Shown here piece by piece: positions 1 through 5,919 of a stretch of 64,000 nt of DNA. Origin of the DNA: Lachnospiraceae bacterium (GTDB lineage Bacteria; Bacillota; Clostridia; Lachnospirales; Lachnospiraceae); NCBI GenBank assembly GCA_021202635.1, contig JAJQCQ010000077.1:1-64000 (forward strand), given 5' to 3'. The notes beneath the pieces are model-generated. The model made no database searches and was not told the DNA's origin. It saw only the letters and a list, made by a program, of their open reading frames with translations. The translations under genes and the position numbers were made by a program. How positions within the stretch are numbered: the stretch's first letter is position 1; each line of letters starts with the position of its first letter.

Positions 1-62
1 TATTATACCACAGGAAGCAAATAAAGTCGAGTTAATTTAAAAACATTGTACTAGTCTATGTC

Positions 63-437
63 CTATTTTGAGGAAAGGTGAATGTGCGTCTTGATCGCTT
101 CAAAGCTTTCGCGGCTGATTACATGCTCTATTTTGCAGGCATCCTCTGTAGCCGTCTTTTCGTCCACTCCAAGAGAGATCAGCCAGGATGAAATCCATTT
201 ATGACGCTCATAGATCTCCTCAGCGATCGCGCGTCCGGATTCGGTCAGGGTGATAAACCCGGCATCCGATACGATAATATGATTTTTCAGACGCAGATTC
301 TTCATTGCAATGCTGACGCTGGATTTCTTAAAGCCGAGTTCTGTCGCGATGTCAACGGAACGAACGACCGGCAGGCGTTCACTCAGAATGAGAATCGTTT
401 CAAGATAGTTTTCTGCGGATTCATTTGTTGCACTCAT
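63..437 (-). CDS. DtxR/MntR-family metal-dependent transcriptional repressor (short form)
   Basis: A 124-residue winged-helix regulator, divergent from the iron-uptake genes. Residues 20-65 form the DNA-binding domain. The metal-binding/dimer region follows, with His79, Cys101, Glu104 and His105 visible in ERHKW and ACKIEHVIS. The Cys-Glu-His arrangement resembles the DtxR/IdeR iron site (Cys102, Glu105, His106) rather than MntR, which has Glu there, so Fe(II) is the likelier co-repressor. It lacks the C-terminal SH3-like domain of full DtxR (about 226 aa) and is near MntR length (about 142 aa). Inference: it senses ferrous iron and represses the facing feo genes. The family call is secure; the metal is less so. 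Confidence 0.88.
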   Translation of the reverse strand: MSATNESAENYLETILILSERLPVVRSVDIATELGFKKSSVSIAMKNLRLKNHIIVSDAGFITLTESGRAIAEEIYERHKWISSWLISLGVDEKTATEDACKIEHVISRESFEAIKTHIHLSSK

Positions 438-477
438 TTTGATACCTCACAATGTGTTTTACGGAATATATAGATTC

Positions 478-506
478 AGTATACCATCAAATTGAAAAAT
501 CGTAAA
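478..506 (-). promoter_or_regulatory. Predicted promoter of the DtxR-family regulator
   Basis: Reading the minus strand, TTTACG (501-506) and TATACT (478-483) are separated by 17 bases, 41 bases upstream of the regulator start codon. It is divergent from the feoA promoter at 527-555, so the two share one control region. Confidence 0.55.
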
Positions 507-526
507 GAAAAAACTGAAAAAATGGC

Positions 527-555
527 TTGACGTCCTCAGAATGTTAGAGTATACT
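527..555 (+). promoter_or_regulatory. Predicted feoA promoter
   Basis: TTGACG (527-532), a 17-base spacer and TATACT (550-555). The -10 box lies inside a dyad, GTTAG-agtata-CTAAC (544-559), whose arms match the GGTTAG/CTAACC half-sites of DtxR/IdeR-type operators. A repressor bound here would block the -10 box. Confidence 0.7.
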
Positions 556-560
556 AACCC
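544..560. promoter_or_regulatory. Candidate DtxR-type iron-box operator
   Basis: Inverted repeat GTTAG-agtata-CTAAC overlapping the feoA -10 box. The known DtxR consensus has a GGTTAG/CTAACC core. Three further GGTTAGA half-sites lie upstream of feoB. Assignment to the adjacent regulator is an inference. Confidence 0.5.
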
Positions 561-683
561 CGGATAGATAAAAGCGACGCTGGTAAGACGGATGGGTAGG
601 GAAAAATGGTTCCTGCCCGTATGTGTGTGCCAGCTTCTTCCAGGCATGGAGTGTGTCAGGGATTGGAAAGGGGATTGAGAACG

Positions 684-893
684 ATGCCGTTGAGCATGGC
701 AAAGACAGGAGAAGAAAACGTGATCAGAAGGATTGGCGGAAAGGAAGAGACCAGGCAGTTCCTTGAGGGTCTTGGGTTTGTCGTGGGCGGGATGGTTACC
801 GTTATCTCTGAGGTGAGCGGCAATCTCATTGTGAATGTCAAAAATTCCCGTGTCGCGATTGGAAGAGAAATGGCAAATCATATTCTGGTTTAG
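684..893 (+). CDS. feoA: FeoA-domain protein (first copy)
   Basis: A 69-residue SH3-like FeoA protein. FeoA associates with FeoB at the cytoplasmic face and is needed for efficient Fe(II) uptake. The family pattern is visible: a central glycine-rich turn with GLGFVVGG, then a VxVISEVSGNLIVNVKNSRVA strand series and a basic C-terminal segment. The ATG at 684 was chosen because GGAAAGGGG lies 11-19 bases upstream; an upstream in-frame ATG at 606 would add a Cys/Arg-rich tail unlike FeoA. It sits 25 bases before a second FeoA gene, an arrangement common in Clostridia. Confidence 0.88.
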   Translation: MPLSMAKTGEENVIRRIGGKEETRQFLEGLGFVVGGMVTVISEVSGNLIVNVKNSRVAIGREMANHILV

Positions 894-918
894 CGCAAGG
901 AGAAAAAAGGAGGATATT

Positions 919-1140
919 ATGAAAACATTGAGAGAGGCTTCTGTTGGAGAGACGGTTATCGTTCAGAAGATATCCGGAGAAGGTCCTGTAAAGAGACGTA
1001 TTATGGATATGGGCATCACGAAGGGTGTGGAAATCTTTGTCCGCAAAGTGGCGCCGCTCGGAGATCCGGTTGAGGTCACCGTGAGAGGATATGAGCTGTC
1101 ACTTCGAAAAGAAGACGCACAGATGATTCAGGTTGGATAA
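919..1140 (+). CDS. feoA: FeoA-domain protein (second copy)
   Basis: A 73-residue FeoA protein behind a perfect AAGGAGG site (907-913). It carries the classical FeoA features: RRIMDMGITKG followed by a conserved PLGDPVEV segment and the closing LRKEDAQMI strand. This is a more canonical FeoA than the first copy, so it is the likelier direct FeoB partner; the first could have a regulatory or second-subunit role. It is probably co-transcribed with the first copy. The 225-base gap before feoB holds extra regulatory signals. Confidence 0.92.
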   Translation: MKTLREASVGETVIVQKISGEGPVKRRIMDMGITKGVEIFVRKVAPLGDPVEVTVRGYELSLRKEDAQMIQVG

Positions 1141-1212
1141 TTTTTGCTATTGAGTTAGCCTTGACGGATATTTATTAGAAGAGAAAGATTTACAGTAGCG
1201 GAATGAAATTGT

Positions 1213-1278
1213 GGTTAGAGAATTATAATAACTGGTTAGAATAATATAACAAAAATCAGAAAAAAATAATTGGTTAGA
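1213..1278 (+). promoter_or_regulatory. Three direct GGTTAGA repeats upstream of feoB
   Basis: GGTTAGA occurs at 1213-1219, 1234-1240 and 1272-1278, in AT-rich DNA between feoA and feoB. A TATAAT hexamer (1224-1229) lies between the first two copies. The heptamer matches one arm of the iron-box dyad at 544-560. The first two copies are 21 bp apart (two helical turns). I infer a second, iron-controlled promoter region for feoB, but no convincing -35 hexamer is visible. Confidence 0.4.
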
Positions 1279-1286
1279 AAAAGAAA

Positions 1287-1329
1287 ACTGACCGGTATTG
1301 GCTGCGTGTGATACTCATACCTGGTCGGT
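1287..1329 (+). other. Imperfect hairpin in the feoB leader
   Basis: ACTGACCGGTAT (1287-1298) can pair with ATACCTGGTCGGT (1317-1329) with one bulged base and a GU pair. It has no U-tract, so it is not a terminator. It ends 37 bases before the feoB start and could affect message stability or access. Confidence 0.3.
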
Positions 1330-1365
1330 TCATAAAAAGAATGTCAATGGAAGAAGGAGAAGAAA

Positions 1366-3885
1366 ATGGCGATTAAAATTGCACTTGCGGGTAATCCGAA
1401 CTGTGGTAAGACCACATTGTTCAATGCCCTGACCGGCTCCAATCAGTATGTGGGGAACTGGCCCGGCGTAACGGTTGAGAAAAAGGGAGGAAAGCTGAAA
1501 GGCCAGAAGGATGTTGAAATCATGGATCTCCCTGGTATTTATTCCCTGTCTCCCTACACACTGGAGGAAGTGGTAGCGAGAAATTATATCATCAATGAGC
1601 ACCCGGATGCGATCATTAATATCATCGATGGTACGAATATTGAGAGAAATCTTTACCTTTCTACGCAGGTGATTGAGCTGGGAATCCCGGTGATTATTGC
1701 CATCAATATGATGGACCTGGTGCAGAAGAATGGAGATACAATCAATACAAAGGCACTTTCGAAGAGTCTTGGCTGCGAAGTGGTTGAAATTTCGGCGATG
1801 AAAGGTACCGGAATCGATGAACTGTCGAAGAAGGCGGTTGCGGCGGCAAGATCAAAGAAAGCAGTCACACGTGTACATAAGTTTGCGAATGAAGTAGAGG
1901 ATGCGATTGCGAAGGTAGAGGATAAGCTCGGCGGCAGCGTGGCGGATGCGCAGAAACGTTTCTTTGCGATCAAGCTGCTGGAGAAGGATTCCAAAATTGC
2001 AGAGAATCTGAAGAGTGTTCCGAATGTGTCTGCGGAAATAAAGGCGTTGGAGGATGCGTTCGATGACGATACTGAGAGTATCATTACGAGTGAGCGTTAC
2101 GCGTATATTTCCTCGATGATTGATAAATGCGTAAAGAAAAAATCTGCAAAGGATAAGCTGACCGTATCAGATAAGATCGACCGTATCGTGACCAACCGGA
2201 TTCTGGCACTGCCGATTTTTGCGCTGGTAATGTTCCTTGTTTACTACATTGCGATGTCGACGATCGGTGCGGCGGCGACGGACTGGACAAATGACAATCT
2301 CTTTGGCGACGGCTTCCATCTTCTTGGAATCGGCACGGCAGAATGGAGCGAGGCTGATGAAGAATACGCGGGCGCGACGGAGATAATCACCGGATTCACT
2401 GATTTCGCGGCAGAAGAAGGATATGATGTGGAAGCAATTGCAGAAGCCCTCGACGGGGAGGCTGAGGAGTACGATGCGGATGCCGCAGCGGAAGCTCTTT
2501 CCGAACTGATTGCGATGTTTGACGAATCTTCTGTGGCGGAGTATACGGTAGAGGATGAAGAAACACTGGAGGTATTCGACGCGGAGGCGACCTATGAAGA
2601 CCTGACTGCGGCGGCTGAGGTATATGCGGCGTATGAGTATACCGCTCCGGAAATGGGAGACTATGGCATTTATGTTCCGAGTATCCCGATGCTTTTTGAA
2701 AGCCTGCTGAATGCACTGAACTGTGCGGACTGGCTTTCCGGACTGGTTCTTGATGGTATTGTAGCCGGTGTGGGCGCTGTGCTTGGATTTGTGCCGCAGA
2801 TGCTTGTGCTGTTCCTTTTGCTGGCATTCCTGGAGTATTGCGGCTATATGGCACGGATCGCGTTTATCCTGGATCGGATTTTCCGCAGATTCGGCCTTTC
2901 CGGAAAATCCTTTATTCCGATGCTGGTCAGCATGGGATGCGGGGTGCCGGGAATTATGGCAAGCCGTACGATTGAAAATGAAAAAGACCGCCGGATGACA
3001 ATCATGACGACCACCTTTATTCCCTGCGGGGCGAAGGTTCCATTTATCGCGATGGTAGCCGGCGCGCTCCTGGGTGGCAACCCACTGATCGCGACTGCGG
3101 CATATTTCATCGGTGTAGCAGCGGTGATCTGCTCCGGTATTATTCTGAAAAAGACGAAGATGTTTGCGGGCGACCCGGCTCCGTTTGTCATGGAGCTGCC
3201 GGCATACCATATGCCAAAGGTCAGCGCGGTACTGCGCAGTATGTGGGAACGTGGCTGGTCGTTCATCAAGAAAGCCGGTACGATTATCCTGCTCTCGACA
3301 ATCGTAATCTGGTTCCTGACCTACTTTGGATTCGCAGAGGATGGTTTCCGGATGCTCTCTGAGGATGAGATTGACTATAGTATTCTGGCGGCACTCGGCG
3401 GAGCAATCTCCTGGATCTTTATTCCGCAGGGCTGGGGCAACTGGCAGGCGGCAGTGGCTTCCATCACCGGTCTTGTGGCAAAGGAGAACATCGTAGGCAC
3501 GATGGGAATTCTTTATGCGGGCGGAGAAGGAACGGTATGGCAGAATATGCAGGCAGCGTTTGTGTCCGGTGGTTCTTCGACTGCGGCAGGGCTTTCCTTC
3601 CTGCTCTTCAACCTGCTGTGCGCGCCGTGCTTCGCGGCGATGGGCGCGATTAAGCGTGAGATGAACAATATCAAATGGTTCTGGTTTGCGATCGGTTATC
3701 AGTGTGGCTTTGCGTATCTGGTATCGCTGGTAGCATATCAGCTTGTCGGCCTGACAACAGGCGAATGCAGCTTTGGCGTCTTTACGATCGTGGCGATCGC
3801 GATTGTTGTTCTGTTTGTATACATGCTGGTTCGCCCGGATCCAAACAGAAAACACGTGAAAGTGGGAGCACCTGCCCGTGTATGA
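1366..3885 (+). CDS. feoB: Ferrous iron transport protein B (FeoB) with acidic insertion
   Basis: The main Fe(II) importer, an inner-membrane protein with an N-terminal GTPase. G1 GNPNCGKT is at residues 9-16, G3 DLPG near 54, G4 NMMD and G5 SAMKGTG follow, and then a GDI-like helical domain to about 265. TM1 spans about 275-297, and the two Gate-type membrane repeats start near 455 (GLVLDGIVAGVG). Between TM1 and the first Gate repeat is an acidic, Ala/Glu-rich insertion (about 320-440) absent from E. coli-type FeoB. It makes the protein 839 aa against about 770. The loop is predicted to be extracytoplasmic. The function call is very secure. Confidence 0.97.
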   Translation: MAIKIALAGNPNCGKTTLFNALTGSNQYVGNWPGVTVEKKGGKLKGQKDVEIMDLPGIYSLSPYTLEEVVARNYIINEHPDAIINIIDGTNIERNLYLSTQVIELGIPVIIAINMMDLVQKNGDTINTKALSKSLGCEVVEISAMKGTGIDELSKKAVAAARSKKAVTRVHKFANEVEDAIAKVEDKLGGSVADAQKRFFAIKLLEKDSKIAENLKSVPNVSAEIKALEDAFDDDTESIITSERYAYISSMIDKCVKKKSAKDKLTVSDKIDRIVTNRILALPIFALVMFLVYYIAMSTIGAAATDWTNDNLFGDGFHLLGIGTAEWSEADEEYAGATEIITGFTDFAAEEGYDVEAIAEALDGEAEEYDADAAAEALSELIAMFDESSVAEYTVEDEETLEVFDAEATYEDLTAAAEVYAAYEYTAPEMGDYGIYVPSIPMLFESLLNALNCADWLSGLVLDGIVAGVGAVLGFVPQMLVLFLLLAFLEYCGYMARIAFILDRIFRRFGLSGKSFIPMLVSMGCGVPGIMASRTIENEKDRRMTIMTTTFIPCGAKVPFIAMVAGALLGGNPLIATAAYFIGVAAVICSGIILKKTKMFAGDPAPFVMELPAYHMPKVSAVLRSMWERGWSFIKKAGTIILLSTIVIWFLTYFGFAEDGFRMLSEDEIDYSILAALGGAISWIFIPQGWGNWQAAVASITGLVAKENIVGTMGILYAGGEGTVWQNMQAAFVSGGSSTAAGLSFLLFNLLCAPCFAAMGAIKREMNNIKWFWFAIGYQCGFAYLVSLVAYQLVGLTTGECSFGVFTIVAIAIVVLFVYMLVRPDPNRKHVKVGAPARV

Positions 3886-3947
3886 TGACCGGAGAACAGG
3901 AAAAGCAGAAAGCAAATCGGGACAGAATTTTTCTAAACATATGAAAC

Positions 3948-3977
3948 GGAAGGTGCAGGGCTTGCCCTGCACCTTCC
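3948..3977 (+). other. Perfect 13-bp hairpin between feoB and the Cys-rich peptide gene
   Basis: GGAAGGTGCAGGG (3948-3960), a CTTG loop, then the exact complement (3965-3977). No U-run follows, so I read it as an mRNA-stabilising or processing stem within the feo transcript rather than an efficient terminator. Confidence 0.6.
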
Positions 3978-4015
3978 TCAGAGCTGCCGATAACCGGAAA
4001 GAAGTGGAGGTGTGA

Positions 4016-4156
4016 ATGATGGGAACAATCCTGGTAGGCGGAATTCTGGTCGTGATTGTAGCACTCATTATCAGAAGTATGATAAAGGATAAAAAGGCAG
4101 GAAAGTCCTTTCAGTGCGGCGGCGACTGCGGGCATTGTAAAGGGCATTGTAAATAA
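4016..4156 (+). CDS. FeoB-associated Cys-rich membrane peptide
   Basis: A 46-residue product. One hydrophobic segment (residues 3-20) is followed by a basic stretch and a Cys/Gly/His tail, CGGDCGHCKGHCK, with four cysteines and two histidines. This is the layout of the small Cys-rich membrane proteins often found after feoB in Firmicutes. They are presumed FeoC-like, possibly binding iron or an Fe-S cluster, but their biochemistry is poorly known. A GGAGG site (4006-4010) fits the ATG at 4016 or the next codon at 4019. It lies 130 bases after feoB, behind a stable hairpin. Confidence 0.85.
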   Translation: MMGTILVGGILVVIVALIIRSMIKDKKAGKSFQCGGDCGHCKGHCK

Positions 4157-4201
4157 CGGGACGCCTGATAAAAATTCGTTGAAAAAATTTAAAATTCCCT
4201 C

Positions 4202-4229
4202 TTGTTTTTTTTAGAAAAAAGTGTATAAT
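4202..4229 (+). promoter_or_regulatory. Predicted promoter of the tRNA pair
   Basis: TTGTTT (4202-4207), a 16-base spacer and a perfect TATAAT (4224-4229), about 28 bases before the first tRNA. Confidence 0.6.
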
Positions 4230-4263
4230 TGCATGTGTTCGACACGAGAGTATTCGGAAGTAT

Positions 4264-4337
4264 GGAAGTATAGCTCAGCTGGGATGAGCGTTCGCCTCAC
4301 ACGCGAAAGGTCAGGAGTTCGAGCCTCCTTACTTCCA
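4264..4337 (+). tRNA. tRNA-Val (anticodon CAC)
   Basis: A cloverleaf with a perfect 7-bp acceptor stem, GGAAGTA/TACTTCC, then a D-arm TAGCTCAGCTGGG, anticodon stem TTCGC/GCGAA with loop CTCACAC (CAC at 34-36), and T-arm GGTTCGA-like AGTTCGAGCC. The discriminator base is A, and the 3' CCA is not encoded. It reads GTG valine codons. Confidence 0.95.
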
Positions 4338-4344
4338 CTTATAT

Positions 4345-4417
4345 GGGCTTGTAGCTCAGCTGGGAGAGCGTTCGGTTCGCATCCGAGAGGTCGAGGGTTC
4401 GAATCCCTTCAGGTCCA
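4345..4417 (+). tRNA. tRNA-Ala (anticodon CGC)
   Basis: Acceptor GGGCTTG/CAGGTCC contains the G3:U70 wobble pair that is the alanine identity element. The anticodon loop TTCGCAT gives CGC, and the T-arm is GAGGGTTCGAATCCCTT. The 3' CCA is not encoded. It is seven bases from the preceding tRNA, so both probably come from one transcript. Confidence 0.94.
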
Positions 4418-4421
4418 TGTG

Positions 4422-4460
4422 AAAAGGCTTTGATCATGAGAATGGTCAAAGCCTTTTTTT
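4422..4460 (+). terminator. Intrinsic terminator after the tRNA pair
   Basis: AAAAGGCTTTGA-type stem (4422-4436) pairing with 4443-4457, with the stem running into an uninterrupted T tract (4453-4460). It ends the tRNA transcript. Confidence 0.9.
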
Positions 4461-4569
4461 GTCATGCGCACGGCCGCGCAGGGAATATTTCGGCTGGCGC
4501 CAGACGCGGGTCTGTGATACCGCTTTGGCACATATGGAAGACTTGTTTCTTATGATTTCCTTAACTCCG

Positions 4570-4598
4570 TTGACAGATGCCGGGGCTTATGTTATTGT
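4570..4598 (+). promoter_or_regulatory. Predicted promoter of the GntR-ABC operon
   Basis: TTGACA (4570-4575), a 17-base spacer and TATTGT (4593-4598), immediately upstream of a perfect palindrome. Confidence 0.7.
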
Positions 4599-4629
4599 CC
4601 AGGTGTACTAGTAAAGTTAGTACACCTGG
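4599..4629. promoter_or_regulatory. Palindromic operator of the GntR (YtrA-type) regulator
   Basis: A perfect 12-bp inverted repeat, CCAGGTGTACTA (4599-4610) and TAGTACACCTGG (4618-4629), with a 7-base centre. It sits at the expected transcription start, and its right end provides the Shine-Dalgarno of the regulator gene. GntR proteins bind such GT-N-TAC-type palindromes. Autorepression is the natural reading. Confidence 0.75.
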
Positions 4630-4639
4630 AGGTGAAGCT

Positions 4640-5020
4640 ATGATAGGGATTGACTTGCAGAATCGCCGTCCAATCTATGAACAGATTACGGAGCGATTTG
4701 AAACCCTGATTGTAAACGGTGTATTGGAGCCGGACAGTCAGATGCCTTCTGTGCGTTCCCTCGCGATGGAGCTCTCAATTAATCCAAATACGATACAGAA
4801 AGCCTATAGTATGCTGGAACAGAAAGGATATATTTATCCGGTAAAAGGCCGGGGGAATTTTGTGTCGGGAAATGGGGCTTTAATGAAACAGAAAAAACAG
4901 GAGAGTGTGTTTCAAAGCCTGAATGAACTGGTGCTTAAGGGGAAAGAGCTGGACATTGCGTGTGAGGATTTTCTGGAAAAAGCCAGGGAGTATTATGAAC
5001 AGGGGGAGGCGGAAGCATGA
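4640..5020 (+). CDS. GntR-family transcriptional regulator, YtrA subfamily
   Basis: A 126-residue protein with an N-terminal winged helix. The GntR signature PIYEQI, LPSVRSLA-like MPSVRSLAMELSINPNT and KGRGNFV are all present. It has only a short C-terminal helical tail (residues 80-126), as in YtrA-type regulators, which lack a large effector domain. The ATG at 4640 follows GGAGGTG (4628-4634). It overlaps the ABC ATPase by four bases (ATGA), so the regulator controls its own ABC transporter operon. In Bacillus, YtrA-type systems respond to cell-envelope stress or peptide antibiotics; that role is only suggested here. Confidence 0.9.
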   Translation: MIGIDLQNRRPIYEQITERFETLIVNGVLEPDSQMPSVRSLAMELSINPNTIQKAYSMLEQKGYIYPVKGRGNFVSGNGALMKQKKQESVFQSLNELVLKGKELDIACEDFLEKAREYYEQGEAEA

Positions 5021-5919
5021 TTCAGATTGAAAAGGTGATGAAGCGCTTTGGCGATATCACTGCGCTCAATGGTGTAGATGCCGAGATAGGCGAGAACTGT
5101 ATTTTTGGTCTGGTCGGCACGAACGGAGCCGGGAAAAGCACGCTGCTGCGGGTGATTGCCGGTGTATTAAAGGCGGATGAAGGGCAGGTTAAGATTGACG
5201 AGCGTCCGGTGTGGGAGAATGTGCAGGCAAAGGAAAGGGTCTGCTTTATCCCGGATACGGCGATGTTTTTTCCAAATGCGTCCGCAGAGGTGATGCGGGA
5301 TTATTACCGGATTGTTTATCCAAAGTTTGACGCGGGACGGTTTGACGAACTGCTGAGGAAATTTGAGCTGGACCCGAAGCGAAAGCTTTCGACCTTCTCA
5401 AAGGGGATGAAAAAACAGGTATCGGTGCTGCTCGGAATCTGCGCGAATACCCAGTATCTGCTTTGTGATGAGACCTTTGACGGACTGGATCCGGTGATGC
5501 GCCAGACGGTCAAAAGTCTGTTTGCATCGGAACTCTTAAGCCGGAAGTTTACACCGGTGATTGCCTCGCACAGTCTGCGCGAGATTGAGGATATCTGCGA
5601 CTATGTCGGGCTGCTGCACCGGGGCGGGATTCTGTTCGCAAAGGATCTTGATGAGATGAAGCTGGGGATCCATAAGATACAGTGTGTGATTCCGGACGCG
5701 GCGGAGGAAGAGGCACTGCTTCGGGAGCTTACCGTACTGCAGAAAGAAAAGCGGGGGTCGCTGCTTACGATTGTAGTGCGTGGAAGCTATGATGAGATTG
5801 ACTGGAAGATTCAGGCGCGGCAGCCGCTGTTCTCAGAGATTCTGCCGCTGACGCTTGAGGAAATATTTATCAGTGAAACGGAGGTGGCGGGTTATGACAT
5901 CAAAAATCTCGTTTTCTAA
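5017..5919 (+). CDS. ABC transporter ATP-binding protein (YtrB-like)
   Basis: A 300-residue nucleotide-binding subunit. Walker A is GTNGAGKST (about residues 34-42), the signature is the non-canonical LSTFSKG typical of this family, Walker B is YLLCDETFDGLD, and the H-loop is ASHSLRE. A C-terminal extension of about 90 residues beyond the core matches the YtrB/EcsA-like group. It pairs with the permease gene that overlaps its 3' end by 26 bases. The substrate is not evident; drug or bacitracin/lipid-II-stress export is a family-based possibility. Confidence 0.92.
   Translation: MIQIEKVMKRFGDITALNGVDAEIGENCIFGLVGTNGAGKSTLLRVIAGVLKADEGQVKIDERPVWENVQAKERVCFIPDTAMFFPNASAEVMRDYYRIVYPKFDAGRFDELLRKFELDPKRKLSTFSKGMKKQVSVLLGICANTQYLLCDETFDGLDPVMRQTVKSLFASELLSRKFTPVIASHSLREIEDICDYVGLLHRGGILFAKDLDEMKLGIHKIQCVIPDAAEEEALLRELTVLQKEKRGSLLTIVVRGSYDEIDWKIQARQPLFSEILPLTLEEIFISETEVAGYDIKNLVF

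Noticed and set aside
1161..1189. A feoB promoter at TTGACG (1161-1166)
   Set aside because: The -35 hexamer matches that of feoA, but no acceptable -10 hexamer lies 16-19 bases downstream.
3948..3977. Intrinsic terminator after feoB
   Set aside because: The 13-bp stem is perfect, but it is followed by TCAGAGC, not a U-run, and a feo-linked gene lies just downstream.
2167..4068. A 633-codon open frame on the minus strand opposite feoB
   Set aside because: It runs antisense to the clear FeoB coding frame, is Arg/His/Cys-rich without domains and has no ribosome site. It is a codon-bias shadow.
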